From Acinetobacter pullicarnis (lineage in GTDB: Bacteria; Pseudomonadota; Gammaproteobacteria; Pseudomonadales; Moraxellaceae), in assembly GCF_006352475.1 (NCBI RefSeq), contig NZ_VCMZ01000001.1:3162001-3226000 (forward strand): a DNA stretch of 64,000 nucleotides, in the 5' to 3' direction. Positions 9,033 to 18,004 of the stretch are shown here, piece after piece. The translations under genes and the position numbers were made by a program. The notes beneath the pieces are model-generated. The model had not been told where the DNA came from. It saw only the letters and a program-made list of their open reading frames with translations, and ran no database searches. Position 1 is the stretch's first letter; every line of letters starts with the position of its first letter.

Positions 9033-10262
9033 TTACATCTCAACCATTTCCACACCATCAATACGCGCGACAGTCATCAAGTCTTTATCGCCACGCCCCG
9101 AAACGGTCGCAATGATAATTTGATCTTTGTCCATCGTAGGTGCCAACTTAGTCACATAGGCCATCGCATGTGCACTTTCTAATGCTGGAATAATGCCTTC
9201 GATTTGAGTCAAGTCACGGAAACCTTGTAAAGCTTCCTGATCATTAATTGGCTCATAATTCACACGCTGCATATCTTTTAAGAAGCTATGCTCAGGGCCA
9301 ACACCAGGATAGTCCAGGCCTGCAGAAATACTATGTGTTTCAATAATTTGACCTTGCTCATCCGACATTAGATAAGTACGGTTACCATGCAATACCCCGA
9401 CATGACCAGCATTTAATGGGGCTGAATGTTTTCCGGACGCAATGCCTAAACCTGCGGCTTCAACACCATAAATTTTGACATCTTCATCGTTTAAGAATGG
9501 ATAGAACAAGCCCATTGCATTGGAACCACCACCGACACAAGCCACCAGTGCATCCGGTAAACGACCTGCTTGTTCTAAAATTTGCTTACGTGCTTCACGC
9601 CCAATAATTGACTGGAAGTCACGGACCAATTGCGGATAAGGATGTGGACCTGCCACTGTCCCAATCACATAATAAGTCGAATCGACATTGGTCACCCAGT
9701 CACGCATGGCTTCATTCATGGCGTCTTTTAAGGTTTTAGAACCACTTTCAACGGGAACAACCGTTGCACCCAATAACCGCATACGATAGACATTCATGGC
9801 CTGACGTTTTACGTCTTCAGCACCCATAAAGACCACGCACTCAAGGCCCAAACGCGCGGCAATCGTTGCTGTTGCAACCCCATGCTGCCCCGCGCCTGTC
9901 TCGGCAATAATACGTTTTTTACCAGAGAGCTTGGCCAATAAGGCCTGACCAATCGTGTTGTTAATTTTATGTGAGCCAGTGTGATTTAAATCTTCACGTT
10001 TTAAATAAATTTGCGCGCCGCCCAGTTCTTTTGACCAACGTTCTGCGTAATACAACGGACTCGGACGTCCCACATAATGTGCGAGATCACGGTCAAATTC
10101 TGCTAGAAACTGTGCATCATCTTTCATACGGAAATAGAGCTTCTCTAAATCCTGTAATGCAGCCATCAATGTTTCTGAAACAAAACGTCCACCATGGATC
10201 CCAAAATGCCCTTTAGCATCTGGGAATTGGCGAAAATCAATCGTATTACTTTGCTGATCCAC
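9033..10262 (-). CDS. trpB: Tryptophan synthase beta chain
   Basis: It catalyses the last step of tryptophan synthesis, indole plus serine to tryptophan, using PLP. The 409 residues include Lys99 in HTGSHKINN (Schiff-base lysine), [12 protein letters not shown], and the phosphate-binding GGGSNAMG. Its start overlaps the trpF stop by 17 bp, so the pair is coupled. trpA, the usual partner, does not follow; a terminator does. Confidence 0.97.
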   Translation of the reverse strand: MDQQSNTIDFRQFPDAKGHFGIHGGRFVSETLMAALQDLEKLYFRMKDDAQFLAEFDRDLAHYVGRPSPLYYAERWSKELGGAQIYLKREDLNHTGSHKINNTIGQALLAKLSGKKRIIAETGAGQHGVATATIAARLGLECVVFMGAEDVKRQAMNVYRMRLLGATVVPVESGSKTLKDAMNEAMRDWVTNVDSTYYVIGTVAGPHPYPQLVRDFQSIIGREARKQILEQAGRLPDALVACVGGGSNAMGLFYPFLNDEDVKIYGVEAAGLGIASGKHSAPLNAGHVGVLHGNRTYLMSDEQGQIIETHSISAGLDYPGVGPEHSFLKDMQRVNYEPINDQEALQGFRDLTQIEGIIPALESAHAMAYVTKLAPTMDKDQIIIATVSGRGDKDLMTVARIDGVEMVEM

Positions 10263-10893
10263 CTTGGACTCCTTGCATAAATTGTTGAATAAGTTTTTGA
10301 TCTTTTATCGCTTTTGCGGATTCAACCCCTCCGCTAACATCAACTGCATAGGCCTGAGTCATCTCAATTGCCTGCGCAACATTGTCGGGATTCAGTCCCC
10401 CTGCCAGAATTAAAGGCAGGTTTGACTGAGGAAATTTCGACCAATCAAACTGTAAGCCTGTCCCGCCTTTCAGCTCAGGATGCCAAGCATCGAGTAGCAT
10501 GGCACTGGCACCGACCTGCTGATATTGCTGAATAATCTCTAAAGTATCGACTTCGGGTTTAACCTGAATTGCTTTATACCAACGACGCTGTGTTTGCTGT
10601 GCAATCTGTTGGCATTCGGCCGGCCTTTCATCGCCATGTAACTGTATCACATCAAGCGAAACATGCTGCAAAACTTCAACAATTTCATTGGCATTAGCAT
10701 TCACAAACAGACCAACAATACTGACATAAGGCGGAATATGTTGAGCAAGCAATTGTGCTTGTTCTATCGTTACATAACGTGGGCTTGGCGGATAAAATAC
10801 CAAACCAATGGCATCTGCACCAGCTTCAACTGCTGCATGAATATCTTCAATTCGAGTAATGCCACAAATTTTGACACGTGTTCGCATAATCAT
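10246..10893 (-). CDS. trpF: Phosphoribosylanthranilate isomerase
   Basis: A 215-residue TIM-barrel enzyme converting phosphoribosylanthranilate to CdRP in tryptophan synthesis. It shows KICGITR at the N-terminus (catalytic Cys), the QLHGDE motif, [14 protein letters not shown] and VDVSGGVES. Two nearby starts, ATG 10893 and ATG 10887, are possible; the first has a weak AGAG upstream. First gene of a two-gene trpFB operon. Confidence 0.95.
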   Translation of the reverse strand: MIMRTRVKICGITRIEDIHAAVEAGADAIGLVFYPPSPRYVTIEQAQLLAQHIPPYVSIVGLFVNANANEIVEVLQHVSLDVIQLHGDERPAECQQIAQQTQRRWYKAIQVKPEVDTLEIIQQYQQVGASAMLLDAWHPELKGGTGLQFDWSKFPQSNLPLILAGGLNPDNVAQAIEMTQAYAVDVSGGVESAKAIKDQKLIQQFMQGVQGGSAK

Positions 10894-11011
10894 TGCGCTC
10901 TAAACAGGCCCGTTTAATTTACAGCTGATCTATAAATTTCCTCAGGCGCGTTATTGTAATGCAATTTATTTGATTTGCGTGCGCTTCATAGCGAATTATA
11001 TTTGGTACGGA

Positions 11012-11040
11012 TTGTTAAATTTATAGCCAAACTTTATACT
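11012..11040 (+). promoter_or_regulatory. Putative btuB promoter
   Basis: TTGTTA (11012-11017) and TATACT (11035-11040) are separated by exactly 17 bp. The predicted transcription start falls just before the P1 stem of the cobalamin riboswitch, which supports the call. Confidence 0.65.
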
Positions 11041-11049
11041 GCGCGCACT

Positions 11050-11240
11050 TTCAACAAGTGCTATATAAAGCTTTAAGGGAAGTTGGTTCAAATCCAACAC
11101 TGCCCCCGCAACAGTTAGAACGAAATACATATCTTCGATAAGCCTTTGCTTACACCACTGCAGCCATGCGGGAAGGTGGATGTGTCGACTCAGCCATTCT
11201 GCCAAGTCGTATATTCAAGTCTGGAGACCTGCTTGTTGAA
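11050..11240 (+). promoter_or_regulatory. Cobalamin riboswitch
   Basis: This leader has the features of the B12 aptamer: TTAAGGGAAG, a GGTTCAAATCC stem-loop, the near-invariant CTGCCCCCGCAAC core (about 11099-11111) and a B12 box GTCTGGAGACCTGC (11219-11232). A 9-bp closing P1 helix pairs 11050-11058 with 11232-11240. It sits directly upstream of the TonB receptor BtuB, a classic target. A short hairpin (acactc with gggtgt) just before the btuB ribosome binding site may be the expression platform, suggesting translational control. That last point is inference. Confidence 0.93.
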
Positions 11241-11286
11241 TCACAAAATCAAACACTCACGTGGGGTTGGGTGTCTGGAGAAAATC

Positions 11287-13152
11287 ATGTCAAATCAATT
11301 TAAACCTTCTACGCTCGTCGGTGCAATCGCGGTTGCGATGGGCCTATCAAGTCCTGCTTTTGCCAATACAAATTCAGCATCGAATCAAGATATTTTACAG
11401 CTTGAAACCCTTGTTGTGACAGCATCTCGTTCAGAAGAAAGAATCGAAGACGTTCCAGCGCGTATTTCTGTAATTGATGAAAAAACCATTCAACAATCCC
11501 CTATAACTGATTTAGGCCAATTGTTACGTCGTGAATCAGCACTCAATATTGTACAAAGTGGCGGAATGGGACAAGTTACGTCTGCATTTATACGTGGAAC
11601 AAACTCTGCTCATACTCTGTTTTTAAAGGATGGTGCGAGTTTAAATACGGCACTTGATGGTGGAGCAAGCATTCCATATATTGACTTAAGTAATATTTCT
11701 CAGATCGAAGTATTAAAAGGCCCTGCCTCTGTTCAATATGGTACAGATGCCATTGGTGGCGTAATTAATGTTCGAACAACAGCACCAACAAAATCAAAAA
11801 TATTTGTGACAACGGAAGCTGGAGAATACGACACATATAAATCAATTATTGGGGCTGACTTCGTCAAGGATGGCTTATATGCACAGATTCGTGGCCAACG
11901 CTTAGAAAGTAATGGTACGCCAGTAACAGACAAAGATAGTACGCGGGCGTCTTATGATCAGAAAGGTTATGAAGCAAAAGTTGGCTATGAGCAAGAGCAG
12001 TATGCCGTCTCTGTAGACATGAATGAGAATAAAGGAACCAACGTTTATTACGGTGGCTCAAAAGATTTTCTCAATCGTCTCATTAATGTGAACGGTCGTT
12101 TTGAACTGAACTCAGATTTATCTATCAATGCACGTTACTCAAACTTTAAAGATGAGATTACTGGAAAAGTCAGCACATATTTCTTCAATACTGAGCGCAA
12201 TGAAGGAGATGTAAATCTACGTTGGAACTTTAGCGAACACCAAAATTTAATCGCTGGCGTCGGTATAAACAATGCAGATGTTGAAAGTTTAGCGATTATC
12301 AATAGGAAAAAAAGTTTAGATTCGACTGGCTACTATTTGCAGCATCAATACAACGATGATGGCGTCCATACGCAAGCGGGTATACGTCTAGAAGATAATG
12401 ATCAGTTCGGAAACCATGTTGTAGGCCAATTAGCAAGTCGTATTCAAATCACGCCACTAACAAGCATCTATGCAAATATCGGGACTGCATTTAAAGCGCC
12501 GACAGGCAATCAACTTTACTACACCGATTCTTCAAAATGGGGCGATACCACCTATATAACAATCGGCAATCAAGATCTAAAACCTGAAGAGAGCATCTCT
12601 TACGAGTTGGGAATTGATCAAGAGCTTAATTATGGCTTAACTGCCTATGCCTCTATTTATCAAACTAAAGTTAAAAATTTGATCGAATATGCATCTCATT
12701 TTGATGTTGCTAACAATACATCTATTGCTTCATATTTTAATACTGACAAAGCAAAAATGACGGGTGGTGAGCTTGGTTTAAAATGGAAGCAAGACGGCTT
12801 ATTTTTAACAACAGAGTACGCTTACGTCAAAACCAAGAATGAAGAAACCAATAAGGAACTGTTAAGACGTCCTCGTCAAAGTCTAACTCTAACAACAGGC
12901 TTAGAAAATGAACTTTACGGGATTAGTGCTTCATTGGTATCAAAGTCAACATCTAAAGAATATGAAGGTACAACCCCTGGTTATGCAACGGTTGACTTAA
13001 ATGCCTATTGGAATATTAATCCGAACGTCAAAGTCTTTACCAATATCGCAAACGTCGGTGACGTAGAGTATAAAACAGCATCTTATGGTGGTGGTTATTA
13101 CTACATCAATGGTGGTCGCTTAGCTTCTGCAGGCGTAACCTTTAAATACTAA
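11287..13152 (+). CDS. btuB: TonB-dependent vitamin B12 receptor
   Basis: An outer-membrane receptor of 621 residues. Residues 1-25 are a signal peptide (AMGLSSPAFA). A TonB box-like LETLVVTAS follows, then a plug domain (VSVID-type start, FIRGTNSAHTLFLKDG, EVLKGPASVQYGTDAIGGVINV) and a 22-strand-type barrel ending in FKY. The start at ATG 11287 has GGAG six bases upstream; reading the frame further upstream would run through the riboswitch and is rejected. The riboswitch directly upstream and the cobalamin adenosyltransferase downstream support cobalamin as substrate. Confidence 0.93.
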   Translation: MSNQFKPSTLVGAIAVAMGLSSPAFANTNSASNQDILQLETLVVTASRSEERIEDVPARISVIDEKTIQQSPITDLGQLLRRESALNIVQSGGMGQVTSAFIRGTNSAHTLFLKDGASLNTALDGGASIPYIDLSNISQIEVLKGPASVQYGTDAIGGVINVRTTAPTKSKIFVTTEAGEYDTYKSIIGADFVKDGLYAQIRGQRLESNGTPVTDKDSTRASYDQKGYEAKVGYEQEQYAVSVDMNENKGTNVYYGGSKDFLNRLINVNGRFELNSDLSINARYSNFKDEITGKVSTYFFNTERNEGDVNLRWNFSEHQNLIAGVGINNADVESLAIINRKKSLDSTGYYLQHQYNDDGVHTQAGIRLEDNDQFGNHVVGQLASRIQITPLTSIYANIGTAFKAPTGNQLYYTDSSKWGDTTYITIGNQDLKPEESISYELGIDQELNYGLTAYASIYQTKVKNLIEYASHFDVANNTSIASYFNTDKAKMTGGELGLKWKQDGLFLTTEYAYVKTKNEETNKELLRRPRQSLTLTTGLENELYGISASLVSKSTSKEYEGTTPGYATVDLNAYWNINPNVKVFTNIANVGDVEYKTASYGGGYYYINGGRLASAGVTFKY

Positions 13153-13174
13153 GCCATACTGAACTGAAATCATT

Positions 13175-13211
13175 GAGGATAATGTCATGATCATGGCATT
13201 ATCCTTTTTTA
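13175..13211 (+). terminator. btuB terminator
   Basis: aggataatg (13176-13184) pairs with cattatcct (13197-13205), followed by a T run. Confidence 0.85.
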
Positions 13212-13266
13212 TACGTTCTCATTATTGTTCTGCTCAACTTCATGCTTTTTAAATTTAGGAATTCCC

Positions 13267-13845
13267 ATGGGACACCGTTTAAGTAAAATCTATACCCGCA
13301 CGGGTGACACTGGCACGACAGGACTCGGCGATGGCTCACGTGTAACCAAAGATGACCTGCGTATTCATGCACTGGGCGATGTTGATGAATTGAATGCCAT
13401 TATTGGGGTATTGCGTGCGCAAATCAGCAACAGTCAAATTGTAGATCAAGCATCATGGGACAAATCGCTCAGTTTAATTCAACATTGGTTGTTCGATTTG
13501 GGCGGTGAAGTCTGTATTCCAAACTATCATTTGCTACAAAGTGTCTGCATTGAATACCTCGAACAAGATATTGATCGCATGAATCAAGACTTACCAATGC
13601 TCAAAGAGTTTATTTTGCCTGCGGGTAGCTTGAACTGTAGTTATGCGCATCAAGCACGTGCTGTTTGCCGTCGTGCCGAACGTAGTTTGATGACCGTGCA
13701 TGCGCGCGATCAAAATATTCAAGCCACCGCACTACAATTGTTGAACCGTCTTTCAGATTGGTTGTTCGTAGCATCGCGTGCCTTACAACGTGATGAAGGT
13801 GGCAATGAAGTGTTGTGGCAAAAAAATATTAATGACAGCATTTAG
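13267..13845 (+). CDS. ATP:cob(I)alamin adenosyltransferase (PduO type)
   Basis: It transfers the adenosyl group of ATP to cob(I)alamin, making the adenosylcobalamin coenzyme. The 192 residues show the PduO/MMAB signatures: TRTGDTGTTGLGDGSR (ATP binding, residues about 9-24) and RAVCRRAERSL in the C-terminal helical bundle. ATG 13267 has AGGA upstream and gives the usual family N-terminus; a start at 13225 adds an unrelated leader. It follows btuB across a terminator, so uptake and activation of B12 are neighbours but probably separately transcribed or linked by read-through. Confidence 0.92.
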   Translation: MGHRLSKIYTRTGDTGTTGLGDGSRVTKDDLRIHALGDVDELNAIIGVLRAQISNSQIVDQASWDKSLSLIQHWLFDLGGEVCIPNYHLLQSVCIEYLEQDIDRMNQDLPMLKEFILPAGSLNCSYAHQARAVCRRAERSLMTVHARDQNIQATALQLLNRLSDWLFVASRALQRDEGGNEVLWQKNINDSI

Positions 13846-13909
13846 GCTTGAATTGCATTTTTATTTTAACTATATATTGATGCAACCGTTATCAGGATCG
13901 AGTTAAAAC

Positions 13910-14623
13910 ATGCGAATCATTGGGCATCGTGGCGCACGGGGTGAAGCCCCTGAAAATACTTTAGGCGGATTTTCCTACCTTAAAGACTTGGGCATTACTG
14001 CGGTTGAGTTTGATGTCAGGCAACTTAACGACGATACTTTAGTGGTGATGCATGATGATAACTTTCTGCGCACCACGGGTGTTGAACATGAGCTGTATGC
14101 GATTGATGCAAATGAACTGCAGCGCTTTAATCAAGCAGCGATTTGGCTAGATTGGCAACATCAGGATACGCCGCGACTCGATCAAGCTTTGGCCTTGATG
14201 ACCCAATTTGAACATATTGAAGTTGAAGTCAAAGCCGTCAATAGCCTTGCAGCTGCAAAGAGATTGGTCACGAGCCTAACTCAGCAGCTTAAGGGTTTTG
14301 AACACAATGCGGTAATTACCAGTTTTGATCATAAGATTCTGCATGCTGTACAGCAGCAGAATTCGGGTTTAAGCACAGGTTTATTGATTGAAGATGCAGC
14401 ATTAACACAACCTATAGCGCTTGCGCTCAGTCTCGGTTGCTGCCAAATCGGCTGGATGGATCAACTCGCAACGGATGAAAAAATTGCAGCGACGCAAGCA
14501 GCAGGATTAAAAGTGAGTGTTTGGACCGTCAACGATTTTTCGCGCTTACAGCATCTGCAAAACCTAGCGGTCGATGGCGTGATTACCGATCTCCCTAAAT
14601 ACATGCTGCAACAACTCAACTAA
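13910..14623 (+). CDS. Glycerophosphodiester phosphodiesterase
   Basis: A 237-residue GDPD-family enzyme that hydrolyses glycerophosphodiesters to glycerol-3-phosphate and an alcohol. Active-site motifs are HRGARGEAPENT (residues 5-16, catalytic His and metal Glu), EFDVRQ, and MHDDNFLRTTG (second catalytic His). EVEVKA and the C-terminal VWTVND / DGVITDLP motifs complete the TIM barrel. There is no signal peptide, so it is likely a cytoplasmic UgpQ-type enzyme. Confidence 0.92.
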   Translation: MRIIGHRGARGEAPENTLGGFSYLKDLGITAVEFDVRQLNDDTLVVMHDDNFLRTTGVEHELYAIDANELQRFNQAAIWLDWQHQDTPRLDQALALMTQFEHIEVEVKAVNSLAAAKRLVTSLTQQLKGFEHNAVITSFDHKILHAVQQQNSGLSTGLLIEDAALTQPIALALSLGCCQIGWMDQLATDEKIAATQAAGLKVSVWTVNDFSRLQHLQNLAVDGVITDLPKYMLQQLN

Positions 14624-15046
14624 TCATCACTAAAACCATTATCAGGGATTTTTTTTAACTCCCATTCAATTAAGCTAGGCATCAGCTTGGATCGCTTAGT
14701 TCATCTTGCAGTGGAATCTTAGCGCTTGCTGTCATAACAGTTTTTTATGGTTTTCACTGTTATATTGAATACTTAATTTAACCATAATGCTGGCGTTAAG
14801 CCGAAATTGCGGTTCAGCACTCAATTAAAATGATGTTCTATTCTCTTTTGTATTGCTGTTTTTCACTGAGAAAAAAGTAATCGATGGATTGATGGATTCT
14901 GTTACTTTTATTTCCCATACAAATGTACAATAATGCTAGTGGACAACTGTTCGCTCATGCTAATATCTGTCGAAACATAGCCTATAGAAATTGGCTATGG
15001 CTCGATTTTTTGCCTTCTTCTAAGGTTTCTAGGAGTGCTGTTGGAG
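14624..15046. other. Intergenic region upstream of desaturase
   Basis: About 420 bp with no credible gene. It contains a tandem gatggatt repeat (about 14883-14898) and an inverted repeat catagcc (14976-14982) / ggctatg (14993-14999) some 50 bp before the desaturase start. The repeat could be an operator or an mRNA leader hairpin. Confidence 0.4.
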
Positions 15047-16213
15047 ATGAATGCTCCCTTGCCCAAAGCCCCAATCAACTGGATCGCAATTTTTGCATTG
15101 ATTTTTTTACCAATCGTTGCCGTGATTGCCATTCCACTTTATGCCTTGCAACATGATTTCAGTCTTGCCGCATGGCTCAGTTTATTATTCCTTTTACCTG
15201 TTAGTAGTTTAGGTATTACAGCGGGTTATCATCGCTTGTGGGCGCATAAAGCCTATGAAGCAGCATTACCGTTACAGATAATACTGATGATTGCGGGAAC
15301 TTTTGCGGTACAAAATAGTATTTTATTTTGGTCATCTGGCCACCGTACCCACCACCGCCATGTTGATGATATCGACCTAGATCCCTACTCAATTAACAAA
15401 GGTTTCTGGTTTGCACACATGGGTTGGATGTTACGCGACTATCCTGCAGCAGAACCGAATTTTAAAAATGCACCAGACCTCCTCAAAAATAAGTTGGTGA
15501 TGTTTCAGCACAAATACTATGTTCCACTGGTGATTGCAGTGCATGTCGCCATCCTAGGCGGTATTGGTTGGGCTGTCGGTGATGTTTGGGGTGTCGTTTT
15601 ACTGGGTGGTTTGGTTCGTTTAATCCTCAGCCATCACGTGACTTTCTTTATTAACTCACTGTGTCATATGTGGGGTAAACGTCCGTATACCGATGAAAAT
15701 ACCGCACGTGATAACTTCTGGTTAGCCATTGCGACTTGGGGTGAGGGTTATCACAACTATCATCACATCTTCCAATACGATTATCGTAATGGTGTGAAAT
15801 GGTGGCAATATGATCCAACCAAATGGCTGATTTGGTCTTGTTCAAAAATTGGTTTAGCCAGTAATTTACGTCGTATTCCAAGCTTTAATATCAAAAAAGC
15901 CGAACTCGCAATGCGCTTCAAATATGCAGAGCAAGACTTAGCCGTTTATGGTCATGATATGAATGCTGATATAAATGCCATGAAACAGAAAGTGGCTTTG
16001 GAATATGAGGCATTCACACATACCCTAAACGATTGGGCCAAGCTGAAAGAGCAAGAATTACTTGCTAAAAAAGCAGCCGTGGCAGAAAAGATCCACAACA
16101 TGGACATCAAACTAAATGTTGATTTCCAATTGGTTGAGCAAAAACTCAGTTTCCATCGCTCACGCCTTGAAACATTAATGCGCACCATTAAAAAGAATAC
16201 GATTTCTGAATAA
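15047..16213 (+). CDS. Acyl-CoA/fatty acid desaturase (delta-9 type)
   Basis: An integral-membrane di-iron desaturase of 388 residues that introduces a double bond in acyl chains. The three histidine boxes are HRLWAH (62-67), HRTHH (99-103) and HNYHH (236-240), with four hydrophobic segments between and around them. The last ~90 residues, after the catalytic domain, are charged and helical (KKAELAMRFKYAEQDL, later LNDWAKLKEQELLAKKAAV), probably a coiled coil. ATG 15047 is chosen with AGGAG 11 bases upstream; TTG 15041 is an alternative. Substrate (acyl-CoA or phospholipid acyl) is not resolved. Confidence 0.9.
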   Translation: MNAPLPKAPINWIAIFALIFLPIVAVIAIPLYALQHDFSLAAWLSLLFLLPVSSLGITAGYHRLWAHKAYEAALPLQIILMIAGTFAVQNSILFWSSGHRTHHRHVDDIDLDPYSINKGFWFAHMGWMLRDYPAAEPNFKNAPDLLKNKLVMFQHKYYVPLVIAVHVAILGGIGWAVGDVWGVVLLGGLVRLILSHHVTFFINSLCHMWGKRPYTDENTARDNFWLAIATWGEGYHNYHHIFQYDYRNGVKWWQYDPTKWLIWSCSKIGLASNLRRIPSFNIKKAELAMRFKYAEQDLAVYGHDMNADINAMKQKVALEYEAFTHTLNDWAKLKEQELLAKKAAVAEKIHNMDIKLNVDFQLVEQKLSFHRSRLETLMRTIKKNTISE

Positions 16214-16340
16214 AACCAATATTTTTTAATTCAGTAACAACCATCAATCCCCTGCTTTGGGGATTGATTCGTTTGGGATGATGTTTTTTTAGCAGTACAA
16301 TTTGCTATAGTAAAACGCTTGCTTCACTCGTTGCCGCCTT

Positions 16341-17783
16341 ATGCATATTATTTCTCAGTATCCTACGCTCGATGCCCGCCTGTACCATCAACAGCAACCA
16401 AGTCCACTCATGGGCGCTAAGGCAGGTCACTTCAATCAAGCCCTTGCTGAACAATTACAATGGTCTGCTGCCGATCAAGCGCAATGGGTCGAGATTTGTA
16501 GTGGTCAACAAACCTTTCCCGAATTTACCCCTTTAGCAATGGTCTATGCCGGTCACCAATTTGGACAATGGGCAGGACAACTGGGCGATGGCCGTGGGGT
16601 ATTGATTGCACAAGTAATCCAAACGGATGGACAAACCACTGACCTCCACTTAAAAGGTGCTGGTAAAACCCCCTACTCTCGTATGGGTGATGGTCGTGCA
16701 GTATTACGCTCGGTTATTCGTGAATATCTTGCAGGGCATGCATTGACTGCACTGGGCGTGCCTTCAAGCAATGCAGTTGGATTCACCTCATCCACCCAAG
16801 CCGTCCAACGTGAGCAACGCGAACCTGGTGCAATGATGCTCAGAAGCAGTGATTGCCATATCCGTTTGGGACATTTTGAGTGGATTAACCAATATGCACC
16901 TGATTTACTGAAAGACTTTGTGGATCATTGCATTACTTGGCATTACCCAGCGTGTTTAACAGCCGAACAGCCGGTATTGGCTTTTGCCCAACAGGTGATC
17001 CAACGTACCGCAATCATGATTGCCAAATGGCAGCTCTGTGGTTTCGCACATGGGGTAATGAATACCGACAACCTCAATATCACGGGCTCTACCCTCGATT
17101 TTGGTCCCTATGGATTTATGGAGCGTTTCCGCCCAAGTTGGATTAACAACCATTCTGACCACACTGGCCGCTATAGTTATAAACAGCAGCCGAGCATTGG
17201 CCATTGGAATTTATGGGTTTGGGTCAACAATCTGATTCCGTTGGCTGCTGCTGATGAAAAAGAAAGCTTTAAAAAAGATTTAGTCGCATGTCTTGCGCAT
17301 TTTGAACCGACTTTCTTAGAACATTATCGCCTTGGACTCTGTGAAAAAATCGGTCTCCCTGACTTTCATAAAGACAGCTTCGACTGTGCGATGGCCTTTT
17401 TAAACATCCTACAAAGTGAACAGCTGGATTACAGTCAAAGCTTTATTTTGCTCCAACAACAGCATTATCAAAAACTTAAAGATGATTGTTTGAATACCCG
17501 TGCCTTTGATGAATTCCTGATTCAATATCAACAGATCCGTAGTGGCCAAGATACCGCAACACTTGATGCCAAGATGCAACAGGTCAATCCTGTTTATATT
17601 TTGCGAAATCATATGCTACAGACCGCGATTGAACTGGCTGAGCAAGATGACTTTAGTGAAGTCGATCGACTGTTCCAACTGCTAAGTCAGCCTTATACCC
17701 GCCAAGCAGATTTAGAACGCGCTGCTGATCTGGCTCCATTGCCGAGTGACCAACCTGAAATTATGGTCAGTTGTTCCTCATAA
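16341..17783 (+). CDS. selO: SelO-family protein adenylyltransferase
   Basis: SelO (YdiU) is a pseudokinase that transfers AMP from ATP to Ser/Thr/Tyr of target proteins, linked to redox stress. Recognisable parts are YAGHQFGQWAGQLGDGRG near residue 70, LKGAGKTPYSRMGDGRAVLR near 105, GVMNTDNLNI and the metal-binding DFGPYGFME near 250. The protein ends in CSS (residues 478-480), where selenoprotein homologues carry Sec close to the C-terminus. It has 480 residues, the usual bacterial length. Monocistronic by context. Confidence 0.94.
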   Translation: MHIISQYPTLDARLYHQQQPSPLMGAKAGHFNQALAEQLQWSAADQAQWVEICSGQQTFPEFTPLAMVYAGHQFGQWAGQLGDGRGVLIAQVIQTDGQTTDLHLKGAGKTPYSRMGDGRAVLRSVIREYLAGHALTALGVPSSNAVGFTSSTQAVQREQREPGAMMLRSSDCHIRLGHFEWINQYAPDLLKDFVDHCITWHYPACLTAEQPVLAFAQQVIQRTAIMIAKWQLCGFAHGVMNTDNLNITGSTLDFGPYGFMERFRPSWINNHSDHTGRYSYKQQPSIGHWNLWVWVNNLIPLAAADEKESFKKDLVACLAHFEPTFLEHYRLGLCEKIGLPDFHKDSFDCAMAFLNILQSEQLDYSQSFILLQQQHYQKLKDDCLNTRAFDEFLIQYQQIRSGQDTATLDAKMQQVNPVYILRNHMLQTAIELAEQDDFSEVDRLFQLLSQPYTRQADLERAADLAPLPSDQPEIMVSCSS

Positions 17784-17794
17784 TGCGCTTTGAG

Positions 17795-17834
17795 TTATAC
17801 ACATTTTCTGTGGATAAACTTGTGTTTATCCACA
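17795..17834. promoter_or_regulatory. Cluster of three DnaA-box consensus sites
   Basis: Three perfect matches to TTATNCACA lie within 40 bp: TTATACACA at 17795-17803 (+), its consensus complement TGTGGATAA at 17809-17817 (-) and TTATCCACA at 17826-17834 (+). The last two form a 12-bp perfect hairpin (17808-17819 with 17824-17835). No T-run follows, so a plain intrinsic terminator for selO is not a good explanation. DnaA binding is inferred from the motif only. Confidence 0.55.
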
Positions 17835-18004
17835 GGATAAAATAAATCATGCTTTTCAGCTCCGCAAGGCACACTTTTCCAAAATGAAATTTTTCAAAAT
17901 CAAAATCTTGCTTTTCCCTTTATTTCCTGTTCTCTACTCGTTTAAAAATATAAACTCCCTTTAAGACCCTGCGCTGTATTGACTCAACCTAGAAAACTAA
18001 GCAT

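Noticed and set aside
11146..11286. N-terminal extension of btuB through the riboswitch
   Set aside because: The aptamer core and P1 helix occupy this stretch, and the in-frame ATG 11287 has a good ribosome binding site and signal peptide.
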